The position numbers and the translations under genes were made by a program. From Streptomyces graminofaciens (GTDB taxonomy: Bacteria > Actinomycetota > Actinomycetes > Streptomycetales > Streptomycetaceae), in the NCBI RefSeq assembly GCF_030294945.1, contig NZ_AP018448.1, positions 7,532,001 to 7,596,000 on the forward strand: a DNA stretch of 64,000 nt, in the 5' to 3' direction. The notes beneath the pieces are model-generated. The model had not been told where the DNA came from. It saw nothing but the letters and a program-made list of their open reading frames with translations, and made no database searches. This document shows, piece by piece, positions 1 to 9,147 of the stretch. Positions within the stretch are counted from its first letter, which is position 1, and the number at the start of each line of letters is the position of its first letter.

Positions 1-1156
1 ACCCCAGCACGCGCAGGCTGCCGAGATCGAACTTCGCGGGGATGTCGTCGCCCCACTTCATGAACGTACGGATCGCCGTGGGCGCCGTGTACAGGATCGT
101 CACCCCGTACTTCTGCACGATCTCCCAGAAGCGGCCCTGGTGCGGGGTGTCGGGCGTGCCCTCGTACATGACCTGCGTCGCGCCGTTCGCCAGCGGCCCG
201 TAGACGATGTAGGAGTGGCCGGTGACCCAGCCGACGTCGGCCGTGCACCAGTAGACGTCGGTCTCCGGCTTGAGGTCGAAGACGGCATGGTGGGTGTACG
301 CCGCCTGGGTGAGATAACCGCCGGAGGTGTGCAGGATGCCCTTCGGCTTACCCGTCGTACCGGACGTGTAGAGGATGAACAGCGGGTGCTCGGCCTCGAA
401 CGCCTCGGGGGTGTGCTCGGCGGACTGCCGCTCGACGATCTCGTGCCACCACACGTCCCGCTCGTCGTTCCAGGCGACTTCCTGGCCGGTGCGGCGTACG
501 ACGAGGACGTGCTCGACGTTGTCGACGCGGTCGATCGCGTCGTCGACGGCCGGCTTGAGCGCGGAGGGCTTGCCCCGGCGGTAGCCGCCGTCGGAGGTGA
601 TGACCACCTTGGCGTCGGCGTCCTGGATGCGGGTCGCGAGCGCGTCGGCGGAGAAGCCGCCGAAGACGACGGAGTGCGCGGCGCCGATCCGGGCGCAGGC
701 GAGCATCGCGACGGCCGTCTCCGGGATCATCGGCATGTAGACGGCGACCCGGTCACCGGCCTGAACGCCCAGCTCCAGCAGGGCGTTCGCGGCCTTCGAC
801 ACCTCGTCCTTGAGCTCGGCGTAGGTGATGGCCCGGCTGTCGCCGGGCTCGCCCTCGAAGTGGATGGCGACCCGGTCGCCGAGGCCCGCCTCGACATGCC
901 GGTCGACGCAGTTGTACGCGACATTGAGCCGGCCGTCCTTGAACCACTTGGCGAACGGCGGGTTCGACCAGTCCAGCGTCTCGGTCGGCTCCGTGGCCCA
1001 GGTCAACCGGCGCGCCTGCTCCGCCCAGAAACCGAGCCGGTCAGCCTTGGCCTGTTCGTACGCCTCTGCCGCGACGTTGGCGTTGGCTGCCAGGTCAGCG
1101 GGCGGCGCGAAGCGTCGCTCCTCCTTCAAGAGGTTGGCCAGGCTTTCGTTGCTCAC
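1..1156 (-). CDS. acs: acetyl-CoA synthetase, N-terminal part (cut by window edge)
   Basis: Activates acetate with ATP to acetyl-AMP and then acetyl-CoA in the cytosol. About 385 of the usual ~650 residues are inside the window; the C-terminal third lies beyond base 1. The N-terminus reads [18 protein letters not shown], followed by the family's [11 protein letters not shown] and [17 protein letters not shown] blocks. The adenylate-forming P-loop [12 protein letters not shown] is coded near 345-380, and the [18 protein letters not shown] segment follows. The start is GTG at 1154-1156, behind an AAGGGAG Shine-Dalgarno; the nearby ATG (1159-1161) is followed at once by an in-frame TGA, so it cannot be used. 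It stands alone downstream of the SulP/carbonic anhydrase gene on the same strand, separated by a terminator. Identity is very secure from the conserved blocks. Confidence 0.96.
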   Translation of the reverse strand, partial: MSNESLANLLKEERRFAPPADLAANANVAAEAYEQAKADRLGFWAEQARRLTWATEPTETLDWSNPPFAKWFKDGRLNVAYNCVDRHVEAGLGDRVAIHFEGEPGDSRAITYAELKDEVSKAANALLELGVQAGDRVAVYMPMIPETAVAMLACARIGAAHSVVFGGFSADALATRIQDADAKVVITSDGGYRRGKPSALKPAVDDAIDRVDNVEHVLVVRRTGQEVAWNDERDVWWHEIVERQSAEHTPEAFEAEHPLFILYTSGTTGKPKGILHTSGGYLTQAAYTHHAVFDLKPETDVYWCTADVGWVTGHSYIVYGPLANGATQVMYEGTPDTPHQGRFWEIVQKYGVTILYTAPTAIRTFMKWGDDIPAKFDLGSLRVLG

Positions 1157-1388
1157 GACATCTCCCTTGCGGTGCTTTGCCGGGGCGACCGTTGTGTCCC
1201 AGGCCACAGCTCATCAGACCCGGACCCCTGCTGACAAGGGCCTTCTCCGGATTGGTTTAGACCTGTGGGAGTGGGTGATGGGTCGAGGCGGTCGGTCGGG
1301 GTGTGGCCGGTGTGGTCATCCGTTCCCACGGACGCGGCGGGCACGGGGTTCAGCCGCGCGACGCCTGTGGTGCGCCGGCCGACGGGCT

Positions 1389-1423
1389 GGGTGCGCGGCC
1401 CCGGACGACGAGGCCGCGCACCC
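1389..1423 (-). terminator. Terminator after the SulP/carbonic anhydrase gene
   Basis: Perfect 12-bp inverted repeat (GGGTGCGCGGCC at 1389-1400 with its complement at 1412-1423) around an 11-base loop, 13 bases past the stop of the upstream minus-strand gene. GC-rich without a clear T run, as is common in Streptomyces. Confidence 0.7.
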
Positions 1424-1436
1424 GCCCGTATCGGCA

Positions 1437-3794
1437 TCACGCCGGGCTGCCCAGTTCCTCCGCCGCCGCCACGTGTTCGAAGAGCTTGTCTCCGTCCGTC
1501 CCGGTGAGCAGATACGCCTGGGCCTCGCCCACATGGAAGTACATCCCATGCAGTTCGAGCACGCCCTCGCGCAGGGCCCGGGCCACCGACTCATGGGCAC
1601 GCAGATGCTCCAGCTGCTGGATGACATTGGTCAGACAGAGCTGCTCCACCGCGTCCGCCGGTTCCCGTCCGGCGAGTCGCGCCCACGGCCGGTCCTTGTC
1701 CGTCGCGCGCGCCAGGCTCGGCAGGCCGTGCCGCAGCCACCGTCTGAGGGGCGTGTGGGCGCCGCCCGGCTCGCTGTTGAGCAGCGCCTGCATGGCCCCG
1801 CAGCCGGAGTGGCCGCAGACCGTGATGGACCGCACCTTCAGCACGTCCACCGCGTACTCGATCGCCGCGGCCACCGAGTCGTCGCCGCTCTCCTCGCCGG
1901 GGGGCGGCACCAGATTGCCGACATTGCGCACGACGAAGAGGTCGCCGGGACCGCTTGAGGTGATCATCGAGGTGACGACCCGGGAGTCGGCACAGGTCAG
2001 GAAGAGCTGCGAGGGCTGCTGCCCCTCCCGCGCGAGCCGGGCCAGCTCGCCGCGGACCAGGGGAGCGGTGTTCCGCTGGAACGCGCTGATGCCACGTGCC
2101 AGCTGATGCCCACTCCGCCGGTGCCTGTCCGTACCCTCCACCGCGTCCTCCGGCGGGCCGCCGGAGGGCACGGTGCCCGGATCCTCGCACTGGTGGTTGC
2201 GCCACGCCGTCCACGGCCGGCAGCGGCAGCCCGACGCCGAGACACTCGCGGGCTCGGCGATACGGGTACCGGAGCGACCGGTGATCTCCACGGAACCGCC
2301 CAGCGCGCGGTGCGCGTGCCGCCAGTCCTGCAGCGACTCGTACGCCGCGTGGTCCATGAACGACCCGTCCAGCTCCACCACCGCGTCCGCCCCCTGGGGC
2401 ACCTGGTGCAGGGTCCGGCTCAGGCGCGGCACGGCGAGGAACGTCAACTGCCCTCGTACATGTACGTGATGGACTCCTTCCGTCTCCTCATGGGTGATGC
2501 GCGTGCGGGTGAGGCGGTGCAGGGCGACGCCGACGGCGACCGCGATGCCGAGGACCACGCCCTCCAGGACGCCGAGGAGGACGACACCGAGCGTGGTGAC
2601 GGCGTAGACCAGCACCTCACGGTGGCGGGTCACCGTGCGGATGTGGTGCAGGGACACCATCTGGACCCCGACGGCCATCACCAGGGCGGCGAGTGAGGCG
2701 AGGGGGATCAGCTCGAGGACTCGGGTGAGCAGAAGCGAGGCCGCTACCACCCAAACGCCGTGCAGCATCGTGGAGTTCCGGCTGATGGCGCCGGCCTGCA
2801 CATTGGCCGTGCTGCGGACGGCGACACCGGCGACCGGCAGACCGCCGAGCGCTCCGGAGACGACGTTGGCCGCGCCCTGGCCCCGCAGCTCACGGTCGAG
2901 GTCCGAGCGCGCCACGTCCGTCCGGCCCGCCGCCAGCTTGTCCATGGCGACCGCGCCGAGCAGCGACTGCACGCTGCACACCAGCGTGGTGGTGACCACG
3001 GCCGCGACGATGCCGAGCACCGGTCCCTCGGGCAGCCCGGCCATGGCGTGGCTGCGCCACGACGGCAGGTCGACCTTGGGCAGGCTCAGCCCGGCGAACG
3101 CGGCCGTGGCGGTCGCGGCGGCGACGGCGACGAGCGCGGCCGGGGCCGTGCGCAGTGCCCGGCCCACCCGCCCCGGCAGCCGCGGCCACGCGAGCAGCAG
3201 GACGAGCGTCAGCACGCTCATGGAGACCGCGCCGGGGTGCAGATTGGCCAACTGCGCGGGCAACGCGCCGACGTTGGCGAGGACCGAGCTCTGCGGGGTG
3301 CCGCCGAGCACGATGTGCAGCTGGGCGACGGCGATGGTGACGCCGATGCCGGCGAGCATGCCGTGCACGATCGCGGGGCTGACGGCGAGCGCCGAGCGGG
3401 CCACCCGCAGACAGCCCAGGCCCAGCTGGGCGATTCCGGCGGCGACGGTGATGGCGCAGGTGGTGCGCCAGCCGTACTGGTGGATGAGGTCGGCGGTGAC
3501 GACGGTGAGGCCGGCGGCGGGGCCGCTGACCTGGAGCGGGGAGCCGCCCAGCCGCCCGGCGACAAGACCGCCGACGGCCGCCGCGACGAGACCGGCCGGG
3601 AGCGGCGCGTCGGTGGCCAGGGCGATGCCCAGGGACAGGGGTAGGGCGATCAGGAAGACCGAGATCGAAGCGGACAGATCGGCGCCCGCGATACGGAACC
3701 GGCGTGGTCCGCGTGGGGGGCTGTGGGGTTGGTGGTCGCGCTCCGGCTCGTTTGCGTTCGAGTCGGCGGCGCGGGCGGGGATGCAGGTGGACAT
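1437..3794 (-). CDS. SulP-family anion transporter fused to beta-carbonic anhydrase
   Basis: 785 residues. The N-terminal ~400 residues form a SulP/SLC26 permease: repeated hydrophobic helices starting at FRIAGADLSASISVFLIALPLS, the SGPAAGL motif, then a short STAS-like stretch (VELDGSFMDHAAYESL). The C-terminal ~230 residues are a type-I beta-carbonic anhydrase: CADSR gives zinc ligand Cys and the Asp/Arg dyad, and HSGCG gives the His and second Cys ligands. The fusion suggests bicarbonate uptake or CO2 scavenging with interconversion at the membrane. This architecture is known in actinobacteria, so it is not an assembly artefact. ATG at 3794 has GGAG/GGGAG upstream. It is divergent from the lipoprotein gene at 4059. 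Real substrate (bicarbonate or sulfate) cannot be told from sequence. Confidence 0.92.
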   Translation of the reverse strand: MSTCIPARAADSNANEPERDHQPHSPPRGPRRFRIAGADLSASISVFLIALPLSLGIALATDAPLPAGLVAAAVGGLVAGRLGGSPLQVSGPAAGLTVVTADLIHQYGWRTTCAITVAAGIAQLGLGCLRVARSALAVSPAIVHGMLAGIGVTIAVAQLHIVLGGTPQSSVLANVGALPAQLANLHPGAVSMSVLTLVLLLAWPRLPGRVGRALRTAPAALVAVAAATATAAFAGLSLPKVDLPSWRSHAMAGLPEGPVLGIVAAVVTTTLVCSVQSLLGAVAMDKLAAGRTDVARSDLDRELRGQGAANVVSGALGGLPVAGVAVRSTANVQAGAISRNSTMLHGVWVVAASLLLTRVLELIPLASLAALVMAVGVQMVSLHHIRTVTRHREVLVYAVTTLGVVLLGVLEGVVLGIAVAVGVALHRLTRTRITHEETEGVHHVHVRGQLTFLAVPRLSRTLHQVPQGADAVVELDGSFMDHAAYESLQDWRHAHRALGGSVEITGRSGTRIAEPASVSASGCRCRPWTAWRNHQCEDPGTVPSGGPPEDAVEGTDRHRRSGHQLARGISAFQRNTAPLVRGELARLAREGQQPSQLFLTCADSRVVTSMITSSGPGDLFVVRNVGNLVPPPGEESGDDSVAAAIEYAVDVLKVRSITVCGHSGCGAMQALLNSEPGGAHTPLRRWLRHGLPSLARATDKDRPWARLAGREPADAVEQLCLTNVIQQLEHLRAHESVARALREGVLELHGMYFHVGEAQAYLLTGTDGDKLFEHVAAAEELGSPA

Positions 3795-4058
3795 GTTCTC
3801 CCGTCTCCTCCGGGGCTGCGCGGTCGCGTGGGGGGTCGCGGCCGTGGGTCACGGCTACAGCGGCGGGATTTCTCAACAATCAGTAAACGAATCGTAATGC
3901 AGAGTAAAGGCCACGCAAGAACATTCGCGGCAAATGGGTTATCAGATCACCCGTGAGTGTTAATCCATCTTTTCTTCGGCTTGTCATATAAAACTGATCG
4001 GAACTCTCTGCGACCTTGGCCGCTCTGCCCCTGAACGAAGGAAGAAGGTGGACGGAAG
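3795..4058. promoter_or_regulatory. AT-rich divergent promoter region
   Basis: 264 bp between two divergent starts, clearly richer in A+T than the flanks from about 3870 to 4000. A TATAAA at 3987-3992 could serve as a -10 for the rightward lipoprotein gene, though no convincing -35 sits 17 bases before it. No ORF or structured RNA is apparent. Confidence 0.4.
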
Positions 4059-5363
4059 ATGGCGGCCACCCAGAGGATCGCCGTAGGCGTCGTGCTTGTC
4101 GCGACCTGCGCCGTGGCGCTCGCCGGCTGCGGGATCGGTGACCGGGGTTCCACCGGTGTCCCCGGCGCGAAAAAACCCGAGCAGGGCGCCCGGCGTGGTG
4201 CGCCCGGCGCGAAGGAGGGCGCCCCGGCGCAACCCAAGACCCCGGTCCGCCTGATCGGCGACGGCTCCACCGCGTACACCGGAGCGCAGCCGCATCTGCC
4301 CAGGGCCGAGCGGCTGAAGTCCGGTCAGAAGCCCCCGCAGTTCGTGGTCTTCTCCTGGGACGGCGCCGGCGAGGACGGCCAGCGCCTGTTCTCGCACTTC
4401 CGCAAGGTCGCCCGCGCCAACAACGCGACGATGACGTACTTCCTGAGCGGCGTGTACATGCTCCCGGAGGAGAAGCGGGACCTGTACCGCCCGCCGCAAC
4501 ACTCACCGGGCCGCTCGGACATCGGCTTCAACGACGTCCGCGGCATCAAGGACACCGTGGACCAGCTGCGCGGCGCATGGCTGGAGGGCAACGAGATCGG
4601 CACCCACTTCAACGGCCACTTCTGCGGCAGCGGCGGCGGGGTCGGCCAGTGGTCGGTCGAGGAGTGGAAGAGCGAGATCGCCCAGGCCAAGTCGTTCGTG
4701 AAGACCTGGAAGACCAACACGGACACCGAGAAGGCCGTCCCTCTGCCCTTCGACTACGACGAGGAGCTGATCGGCGCCCGCACCCCCTGCCTGGAGGGCC
4801 AGGAGAACTTCATGCGGGCCGCCCGCGAACTGGGCTTCCGCTACGACACCAGCGGCGTCAACGCCCAGGTCTGGCCCCAGAAGAAGGAAGGCCTGTGGGA
4901 TCTGTCGATGCAACTGGTCCCGGTCCCCGGCCGCAGCTTCGAGACGCTGACCATGGACTACAACTTCTACATGAACCAGTCCGGGGCCAAGGAGGGCGAC
5001 GCGGGCCAGCAGCAGTACTGGGGCGACCAGTTCCGTGACGGCCTGCTCAAGGGCTTCTACCGGGCCTACGACGGCAACCGCGCGCCCCTGATCATCGGCA
5101 ACCACTTCGAGTCCTGGAACGGCGGCACCTATATGCGCGCCGTCGAGGAGACCATCGAGACGGTCTGCACCAAGGCCGAGGTGCGCTGTGTCTCCTTCCG
5201 GCAACTCGCCGACTGGCTCGACGCCCAGGACCCGAAGGTCCTGGACAGGCTGCGCACCCTCAAGGTCGGCGAGGCCCCGGAGGAGGACTGGAACACCTTC
5301 CTGTCCGCCGGGCCGGCCCCGGCCCCCAGGGGGGTTCCGGGGGCTCCGGCGGCCACGCCGTAG
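4059..5363 (+). CDS. Lipoprotein with polysaccharide deacetylase (NodB)-like fold
   Basis: 434 residues, exported and lipidated: basic N-terminus, hydrophobic core and lipobox LAGC with the modified Cys near residue 25. A Pro/Ala/Gly-rich linker follows. The main domain begins at QFVVFSWDGAGEDG, the position of the first catalytic strand in NodB-type deacetylases, and carries GNEIGTHFNGHFCG, which resembles the H-x3-5-H metal site. The DYNFYMNQSG and FESWNGGTYMRAVEETI segments match the usual closing part of the barrel. It may trim N-acetyl groups on a cell-wall or capsular glycan, but metal ligands are not fully canonical, so activity is inferred. ATG at 4059 follows GAAGGAAGAAGG. It converges on the ATPase gene, ending 12 bp from its stop. 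Confidence 0.72.
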   Translation: MAATQRIAVGVVLVATCAVALAGCGIGDRGSTGVPGAKKPEQGARRGAPGAKEGAPAQPKTPVRLIGDGSTAYTGAQPHLPRAERLKSGQKPPQFVVFSWDGAGEDGQRLFSHFRKVARANNATMTYFLSGVYMLPEEKRDLYRPPQHSPGRSDIGFNDVRGIKDTVDQLRGAWLEGNEIGTHFNGHFCGSGGGVGQWSVEEWKSEIAQAKSFVKTWKTNTDTEKAVPLPFDYDEELIGARTPCLEGQENFMRAARELGFRYDTSGVNAQVWPQKKEGLWDLSMQLVPVPGRSFETLTMDYNFYMNQSGAKEGDAGQQQYWGDQFRDGLLKGFYRAYDGNRAPLIIGNHFESWNGGTYMRAVEETIETVCTKAEVRCVSFRQLADWLDAQDPKVLDRLRTLKVGEAPEEDWNTFLSAGPAPAPRGVPGAPAATP

Positions 5364-5375
5364 CTCTGGCCCCGC

Positions 5376-6356
5376 TCACACCGAGGCGGTGACCCCTTCG
5401 CGGAGCACGAAGTCGGGGTCGACCTGGGCGGCCAGGTCGACCCCCGTCCGCTCGTTGCCCCAACTGCTCGCGTTCTTCAGATGGAAGTGCACCATCTGGC
5501 GGGTGTACCGCTCCCAGTCACGCAGCTCGTACGTGGCGTCCGCGGCCTCCTGAAGGGCGTGCAGGGAACGGCGGTTGGGCTCCTCCAGCTGCTCGAACCG
5601 GGGCGGGCGGCCCTTCTCCAGAGCCCGCACCCAGTTTGAGTGCCCGAGGGTGACGAGCAGGTCGTCCCCGACCTCGGCGCGGAGGAAGTCCAGGTCGTCC
5701 TGACCGTGCACCTTGTTGCCGACGACCTTCAGGGCGACGCCGTAGTCACTGGCGTACTCCTTGTACTGGCGGTAGACGGAGACCCCCCTCCGGGTCGGCT
5801 CGGCGACGAGGAACGTCATGTCGAAGCGGGTGAACATGCCGGACGCGAAGGAGTCCGAACCGGCCGTCATGTCGACCACCACGTACTCGTCGCGGCCGTC
5901 CACCAGGTGGTTCAGGAACAGCTCCACCGCTCCCGTCTTGGAGTGGTAGCAGGCGACCCCGAGGTCGGCGTCGGTGAAGGGGCCGGTGACCATCAGACGG
6001 ATGGCCCCGCCGTCGAGTTCCACCGGCCGGGCGCACGCGTCGTAGACCGCGTTCGGTTCGCACACCTGGAGCAGTCGCGAGCCCTCGCCGGGCGGGGTCG
6101 TCTTGATCATCGTCTCGGCGGAGGCGATGCGCGGATTGGAACCGCGCAGGTGGTTCTTGATCAGGGGCAGTCGGTCGCCCATCGCGGGCAGCTCGGCGGC
6201 CTCCCGGTCGTCGAGTCCGAGGGCGGCGCCCAGATGCTGGTTGATGTCGGCGTCGACGGCGACGACCGGCGCTCCGGAGATGGCGAGATGGCGGATGAAC
6301 AGGGAGGACAGCGTGGTCTTGCCACTCCCGCCCTTCCCGACGAAAGCAATTTTCAT
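5376..6356 (-). CDS. CooC/ParA-type P-loop ATPase
   Basis: 326 residues from ATG at 6356. The start reads MKIAFVGKGGSGKTTLS, a deviant Walker A (KGGxGKT) of the MinD/ParA/CooC class directly at the N-terminus. VVAVDADINQHLG follows as the second conserved strand, with VVVDMTAGSDSF as the Walker B region. The closest theme is CooC-like maturation ATPases (nickel insertion), but no dehydrogenase genes are nearby, so the client is unknown. A GTG two codons upstream (6362) is an alternative start; the longer frame to 6413 lacks support. It is divergently arranged with the Fic-like gene (147 bp between starts), a pairing seen in other Streptomyces. Confidence 0.85.
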   Translation of the reverse strand: MKIAFVGKGGSGKTTLSSLFIRHLAISGAPVVAVDADINQHLGAALGLDDREAAELPAMGDRLPLIKNHLRGSNPRIASAETMIKTTPPGEGSRLLQVCEPNAVYDACARPVELDGGAIRLMVTGPFTDADLGVACYHSKTGAVELFLNHLVDGRDEYVVVDMTAGSDSFASGMFTRFDMTFLVAEPTRRGVSVYRQYKEYASDYGVALKVVGNKVHGQDDLDFLRAEVGDDLLVTLGHSNWVRALEKGRPPRFEQLEEPNRRSLHALQEAADATYELRDWERYTRQMVHFHLKNASSWGNERTGVDLAAQVDPDFVLREGVTASV

Positions 6357-6503
6357 GTTCACCAAGGGTAGTGGAGTGATTGCCGAGGGTGGTCGGGTGG
6401 CTGCGAAGTCCACTCCATCGTGGGTTCGGCCGGAAGAAGGAGTTCGTCAGGTCGTCGAGGGGTGGCGGTCGGGTGACGGGCGGGCGAGCGTAGGGTCGTA
6501 CTC

Positions 6504-7337
6504 ATGAGTACGACAGGCGCGAACGCCGATCCGCTCGCGGCCCTCGGGGGGCTTCCCGGGGTGGCCGAGTCCGTGGAGTCCGTGCGCAAGGCGGTGGACC
6601 GGGTCTACGGCCACCGGGTCATGCGGCGCCGCAGCAACGCGGTCACCTCGGAGGCGGCACTGCGCGGCGCGCGTGGCTCCGCCGCGCTGTCCGGCGCCGA
6701 CTGGGCCCTCGAAGAGGTGCGCCGCCGTACCGACTTCAGCGGCCAGGAGGGCGACGAGGAGGCCCGCACGATGGGCGCCGCCCTGCGGCTGACCGCCGAG
6801 GCGGGACAGTTGCTGTCGATCTGGCGGCAGTCGCCCCTACGGGTACTGGCCCGGCTGCACCTCGTGGCGGCGAGCGGCGACCACGCGCGCGTGGGGCGGC
6901 CCCGGCAGGACGGCGAGCCCGTCGACGAGCCCCTGATCGAGCTGCCGCTGCCGAGCGCGGCCGAGGTCTCGGGGCGGCTCGACGGCCTCGCCGAGCTGAT
7001 CATCAAAGGTGGCTCGGCCCCCGCTCTGGTGACCGCCGCCGTCGTCCACGGCGAACTGCTCGCCCTGCGGCCCTTCGGCTTCGCCAACGGCCTGGTCGCG
7101 CGCGCGGCCGAGCGGATCGTCCTGATCGGCAGCGGCCTCGACCCCAAGTCCGTCTGCCCGGCGGAGGTCGGTCACGCGGAAATCGGCCGCGCCGCCTACC
7201 TGGCCGCCCTCGACGGCTATGTCTCCGGTACCCCCGAGGGCATGGCCGCCTGGATCGCCCACTGCGGGCGCGCTGTCGAGCTGGGCGCGCGCGAGTCGAC
7301 GGCGGTGTGCGAGGCGCTGCAGCGGGGGGCGGCCTAG
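6504..7337 (+). CDS. Fic-fold protein with degenerate active site
   Basis: 277 residues, mostly helical. Residues near 190-200 read LALRPFGFANGLVARAAERI, which aligns with the Fic motif HPFxxGNGRxxR. The catalytic His is replaced by Arg and the GNGR glycines are lost, while the PF, N and final R positions remain. Fic enzymes transfer AMP or other nucleotides to hydroxyl side chains; this copy is probably not a standard AMP transferase. Homologues have often been labelled oxidoreductase in Streptomyces genomes, without visible support here. ATG at 6504 lies behind a weak GTAGGG. The gene ends 18 bp before a strong hairpin. Confidence 0.6.
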   Translation: MSTTGANADPLAALGGLPGVAESVESVRKAVDRVYGHRVMRRRSNAVTSEAALRGARGSAALSGADWALEEVRRRTDFSGQEGDEEARTMGAALRLTAEAGQLLSIWRQSPLRVLARLHLVAASGDHARVGRPRQDGEPVDEPLIELPLPSAAEVSGRLDGLAELIIKGGSAPALVTAAVVHGELLALRPFGFANGLVARAAERIVLIGSGLDPKSVCPAEVGHAEIGRAAYLAALDGYVSGTPEGMAAWIAHCGRAVELGARESTAVCEALQRGAA

Positions 7338-7344
7338 ATCCATC

Positions 7345-7560
7345 GAAAAGGGTTGCGGCGGTACGAGAACTCGTACCGCCGCTGGCATGTTCACCCGGTT
7401 ACCAAGCGTCCTCGAGATGTTGCCCATCAGGTCGGGAACTCTTGCCCGTCACCTGGTGCGGCTGGCCCGTAATCGACGGGTCGACGTCGCGTGGGTGCCC
7501 AGTGTTCATGCTCGGTCCGTGGGGCCAAAATGCGTTTCTAAGGTGATCCTTTCGGATGTC
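7345..7560 (-). ncRNA. ssrS: Candidate 6S-like RNA (ssrS) region
   Basis: The 337-bp gap between two convergent genes is unusually long and has no credible ORF. Known biology: the S. coelicolor 6S-like RNA was mapped between the orthologues of these two genes. On the minus strand the interior can fold into an extended rod: GCATG near 7513 pairs with CATGC near 7384, and adjacent CAC/GTG and ACC/GGT blocks continue the stem, with smaller hairpins inside. The minus strand ends in the hairpin at 7355-7382 followed by CTTTTC. Ends and strand are estimates; the strand call rests on that T run. Confidence 0.45.
7355..7382 (-). terminator. Strong hairpin terminator
   Basis: Perfect 13-bp inverted repeat (GCGGCGGTACGAG at 7355-7367 and its complement at 7370-7382) with almost no loop. 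Read leftwards it is followed by AACCCTTTTC, so it best ends minus-strand transcripts, but it may also stop readthrough from the Fic-like gene. Confidence 0.7.
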
Positions 7561-7674
7561 CTTTGGTCTCGCGGGCCTTGAGTCCTTTCTACTCCAGGAC
7601 CGGAGTGAGCGAAAGCCCTGGACGTACTTCTTTACTTTCATGTTTAAAGAGGCATTAATCGGGCGCCGGCTTGC

Positions 7675-8511
7675 TCAAGCGGTCGCCACGCGGCGCCGGC
7701 TCGCGTACCAGACGAGCCCGGCGGTGGCGGCCGCCGCACCTATGGCGGCGGCCGCGAGAAGTGCCGGGCGGGGCGGCGTGGGCAGCCGCTGCTTGAGTCG
7801 TACCGGGCGGTGGAAGTCGAGAATCGGCCATCCGCGCGCGAGGGCCTCTCTGCGCAGCGTCCGGTCCGGGTTCACCGCGTGTGGATGGCCCACCGCCTCC
7901 AGCATCGGCAGGTCGGTCGCCGAGTCGCTGTACGCGTAGCAGTGCGCGAGGTCGTACTCCTCGGACTCCGCCAGCTCCCGGATCGCCTCGGCCTTGGTCG
8001 GGCCGTACGCGTAGTACTCCACCTCGCCGGTGAAGCAGCCGTCGTCGCCCACGACCATCCGGGTCGCCACGACACGGTCCGCACCCAGCAGCTCGCCGAT
8101 CGGCTCGACCACCTCGGCGCCGGACGTGGAGACGATGACCACATCCCGCCCGGCGACGTGATGCTCCTCGATGAGAGAGGCGGCCTCGTCGTAAATGATG
8201 GGATCGATCAGATCGTGAAGGGTCTCGGCGACGATGTCCTTCACTTGTTGGACGTTCCAACCGCGAACCAACGAGGACAGGTACTTCCGCATCCGCTCCA
8301 TCTGGTCGTGGTCCGCGCCGCCTGCGAGGAACACGAACTGGGTGTACGCGGTCCGCAAGGCCGCCCTGCGGTTGATCAGGCCGCCTTGGTAGAACGACTT
8401 GCTGAACGTGAGCGTGCTCGACTTCGCAATGACCGTCTTGTCCAGGTCAAAGAAGGCCGCTGTGCGGGGCAAGGAGTGGTTTTCCACGAGCCGAGCATAT
8501 GCGCCCACCAT
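7675..8511 (-). CDS. HAD-IB family phosphatase, morphological-differentiation type
   Basis: 278 residues from ATG at 8511. HAD motif I is FFDLDKTV (DxDxT), motif II is VIVSTSG, and the closing acidic motif is AYSDSATDLPMLEAV. These define a subclass IB phosphohydrolase related to phosphoserine phosphatase. The C-terminus ends in one hydrophobic helix (about residues 247-268) and Arg-rich residues, so the enzyme is likely membrane tethered. The S. coelicolor orthologue is annotated as a morphological differentiation-associated protein; the true substrate is not known. The frame remains open to 8574, but GTG/ATG starts around 8480-8511 fit better; no strong ribosome site discriminates among them. 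Divergent from ssd. Confidence 0.88.
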   Translation of the reverse strand: MVGAYARLVENHSLPRTAAFFDLDKTVIAKSSTLTFSKSFYQGGLINRRAALRTAYTQFVFLAGGADHDQMERMRKYLSSLVRGWNVQQVKDIVAETLHDLIDPIIYDEAASLIEEHHVAGRDVVIVSTSGAEVVEPIGELLGADRVVATRMVVGDDGCFTGEVEYYAYGPTKAEAIRELAESEEYDLAHCYAYSDSATDLPMLEAVGHPHAVNPDRTLRREALARGWPILDFHRPVRLKQRLPTPPRPALLAAAAIGAAAATAGLVWYASRRRVATA

Positions 8512-8542
8512 TCGGGCTAGTGTGGGGCGTGTGGGTTTGCCT

Positions 8543-8668
8543 GAGAGGCCTCTCGGGTACACCATGGAAGTCACGGATCGTTCGCGACCGTGCTAACCCG
8601 GCCCGACTCCTCCCCCCCCGAGTCGGCCGTGGAGACGACCCCCACTCTCCCCCCCGGTGGGGGTCGTC
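8543..8668. promoter_or_regulatory. Three palindromes in the HAD/ssd divergent region
   Basis: Within the 636-bp non-coding interval 8512-9147 there are a perfect 12-bp palindrome GAGAGGCCTCTC (8543-8554), a hairpin with 7-bp arms CCGACTC/GAGTCGG (8603-8609 and 8620-8626), and a strong 12-bp stem GACGACCCCCAC (8634-8645) with its complement at 8657-8668 around a C-rich loop. They sit downstream of neither gene, so they look like leader or regulatory structures rather than ordinary terminators. Confidence 0.55.
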
Positions 8669-8845
8669 GCATGTCCGGGTGCGTTTTCCCCGCCTCTCTC
8701 CCGCCCATGGGGCCGTTCCCTGCCCACCTGGGCGTTCCTCTATCTCTCCGCAGGATTCGTCACTGTGCGTATCTGTCGCGCTGCGCTGTGGAAGTCGCCC
8801 AAGGCGTCGCCTGTTCGGGTGACGGCGATATTCACAACCATCGGG

Positions 8846-8854
8846 TTGTCCACA
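8846..8854 (+). promoter_or_regulatory. Perfect Streptomyces DnaA box
   Basis: TTGTCCACA, the consensus DnaA box of Streptomyces, about 300 bp upstream of ssd. A second box-like TTATCCACA lies at 12372-12380 inside tadC. Function as a DnaA site is inferred; single boxes can occur by chance. Confidence 0.4.
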
Positions 8855-9017
8855 GTTATCGACCAAGATCCACACGATTTCCGGGATGGCTGCACCGTGA
8901 TTCCAGCGCGTCCCGACGGCGGCGAGTTCATGGCCCGTTCGGTTTGTCGGACGCGTACGGCCGGTTCGTATCGGTCGCCCAAATGGCGGCCGGTCACCGG
9001 TTCTTCACACAGGTCTT

Positions 9018-9074
9018 GAACACGGGCGTCCGGAACACCGGCGTCTGGAACACGGGTCGTGAACACGGGTCTTG
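9018..9074 (+). repeat. Four direct repeats upstream of ssd
   Basis: GAACACGGGCGTC-like units begin at 9018, 9033, 9048 and 9061 (spacing 15, 15 and 13 bp), 74 bp before the ssd start. Helical-face spacing of about 1.4 turns and position suggest a possible multi-site operator; no regulator can be named. Confidence 0.55.
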
Positions 9075-9147
9075 AGCGGGTGGGAATCGCGGAGCGCCGA
9101 GGGCGCCGAGCATCCCGTCCGGGACCCGGCGAAGGGGGCTGGAGATC

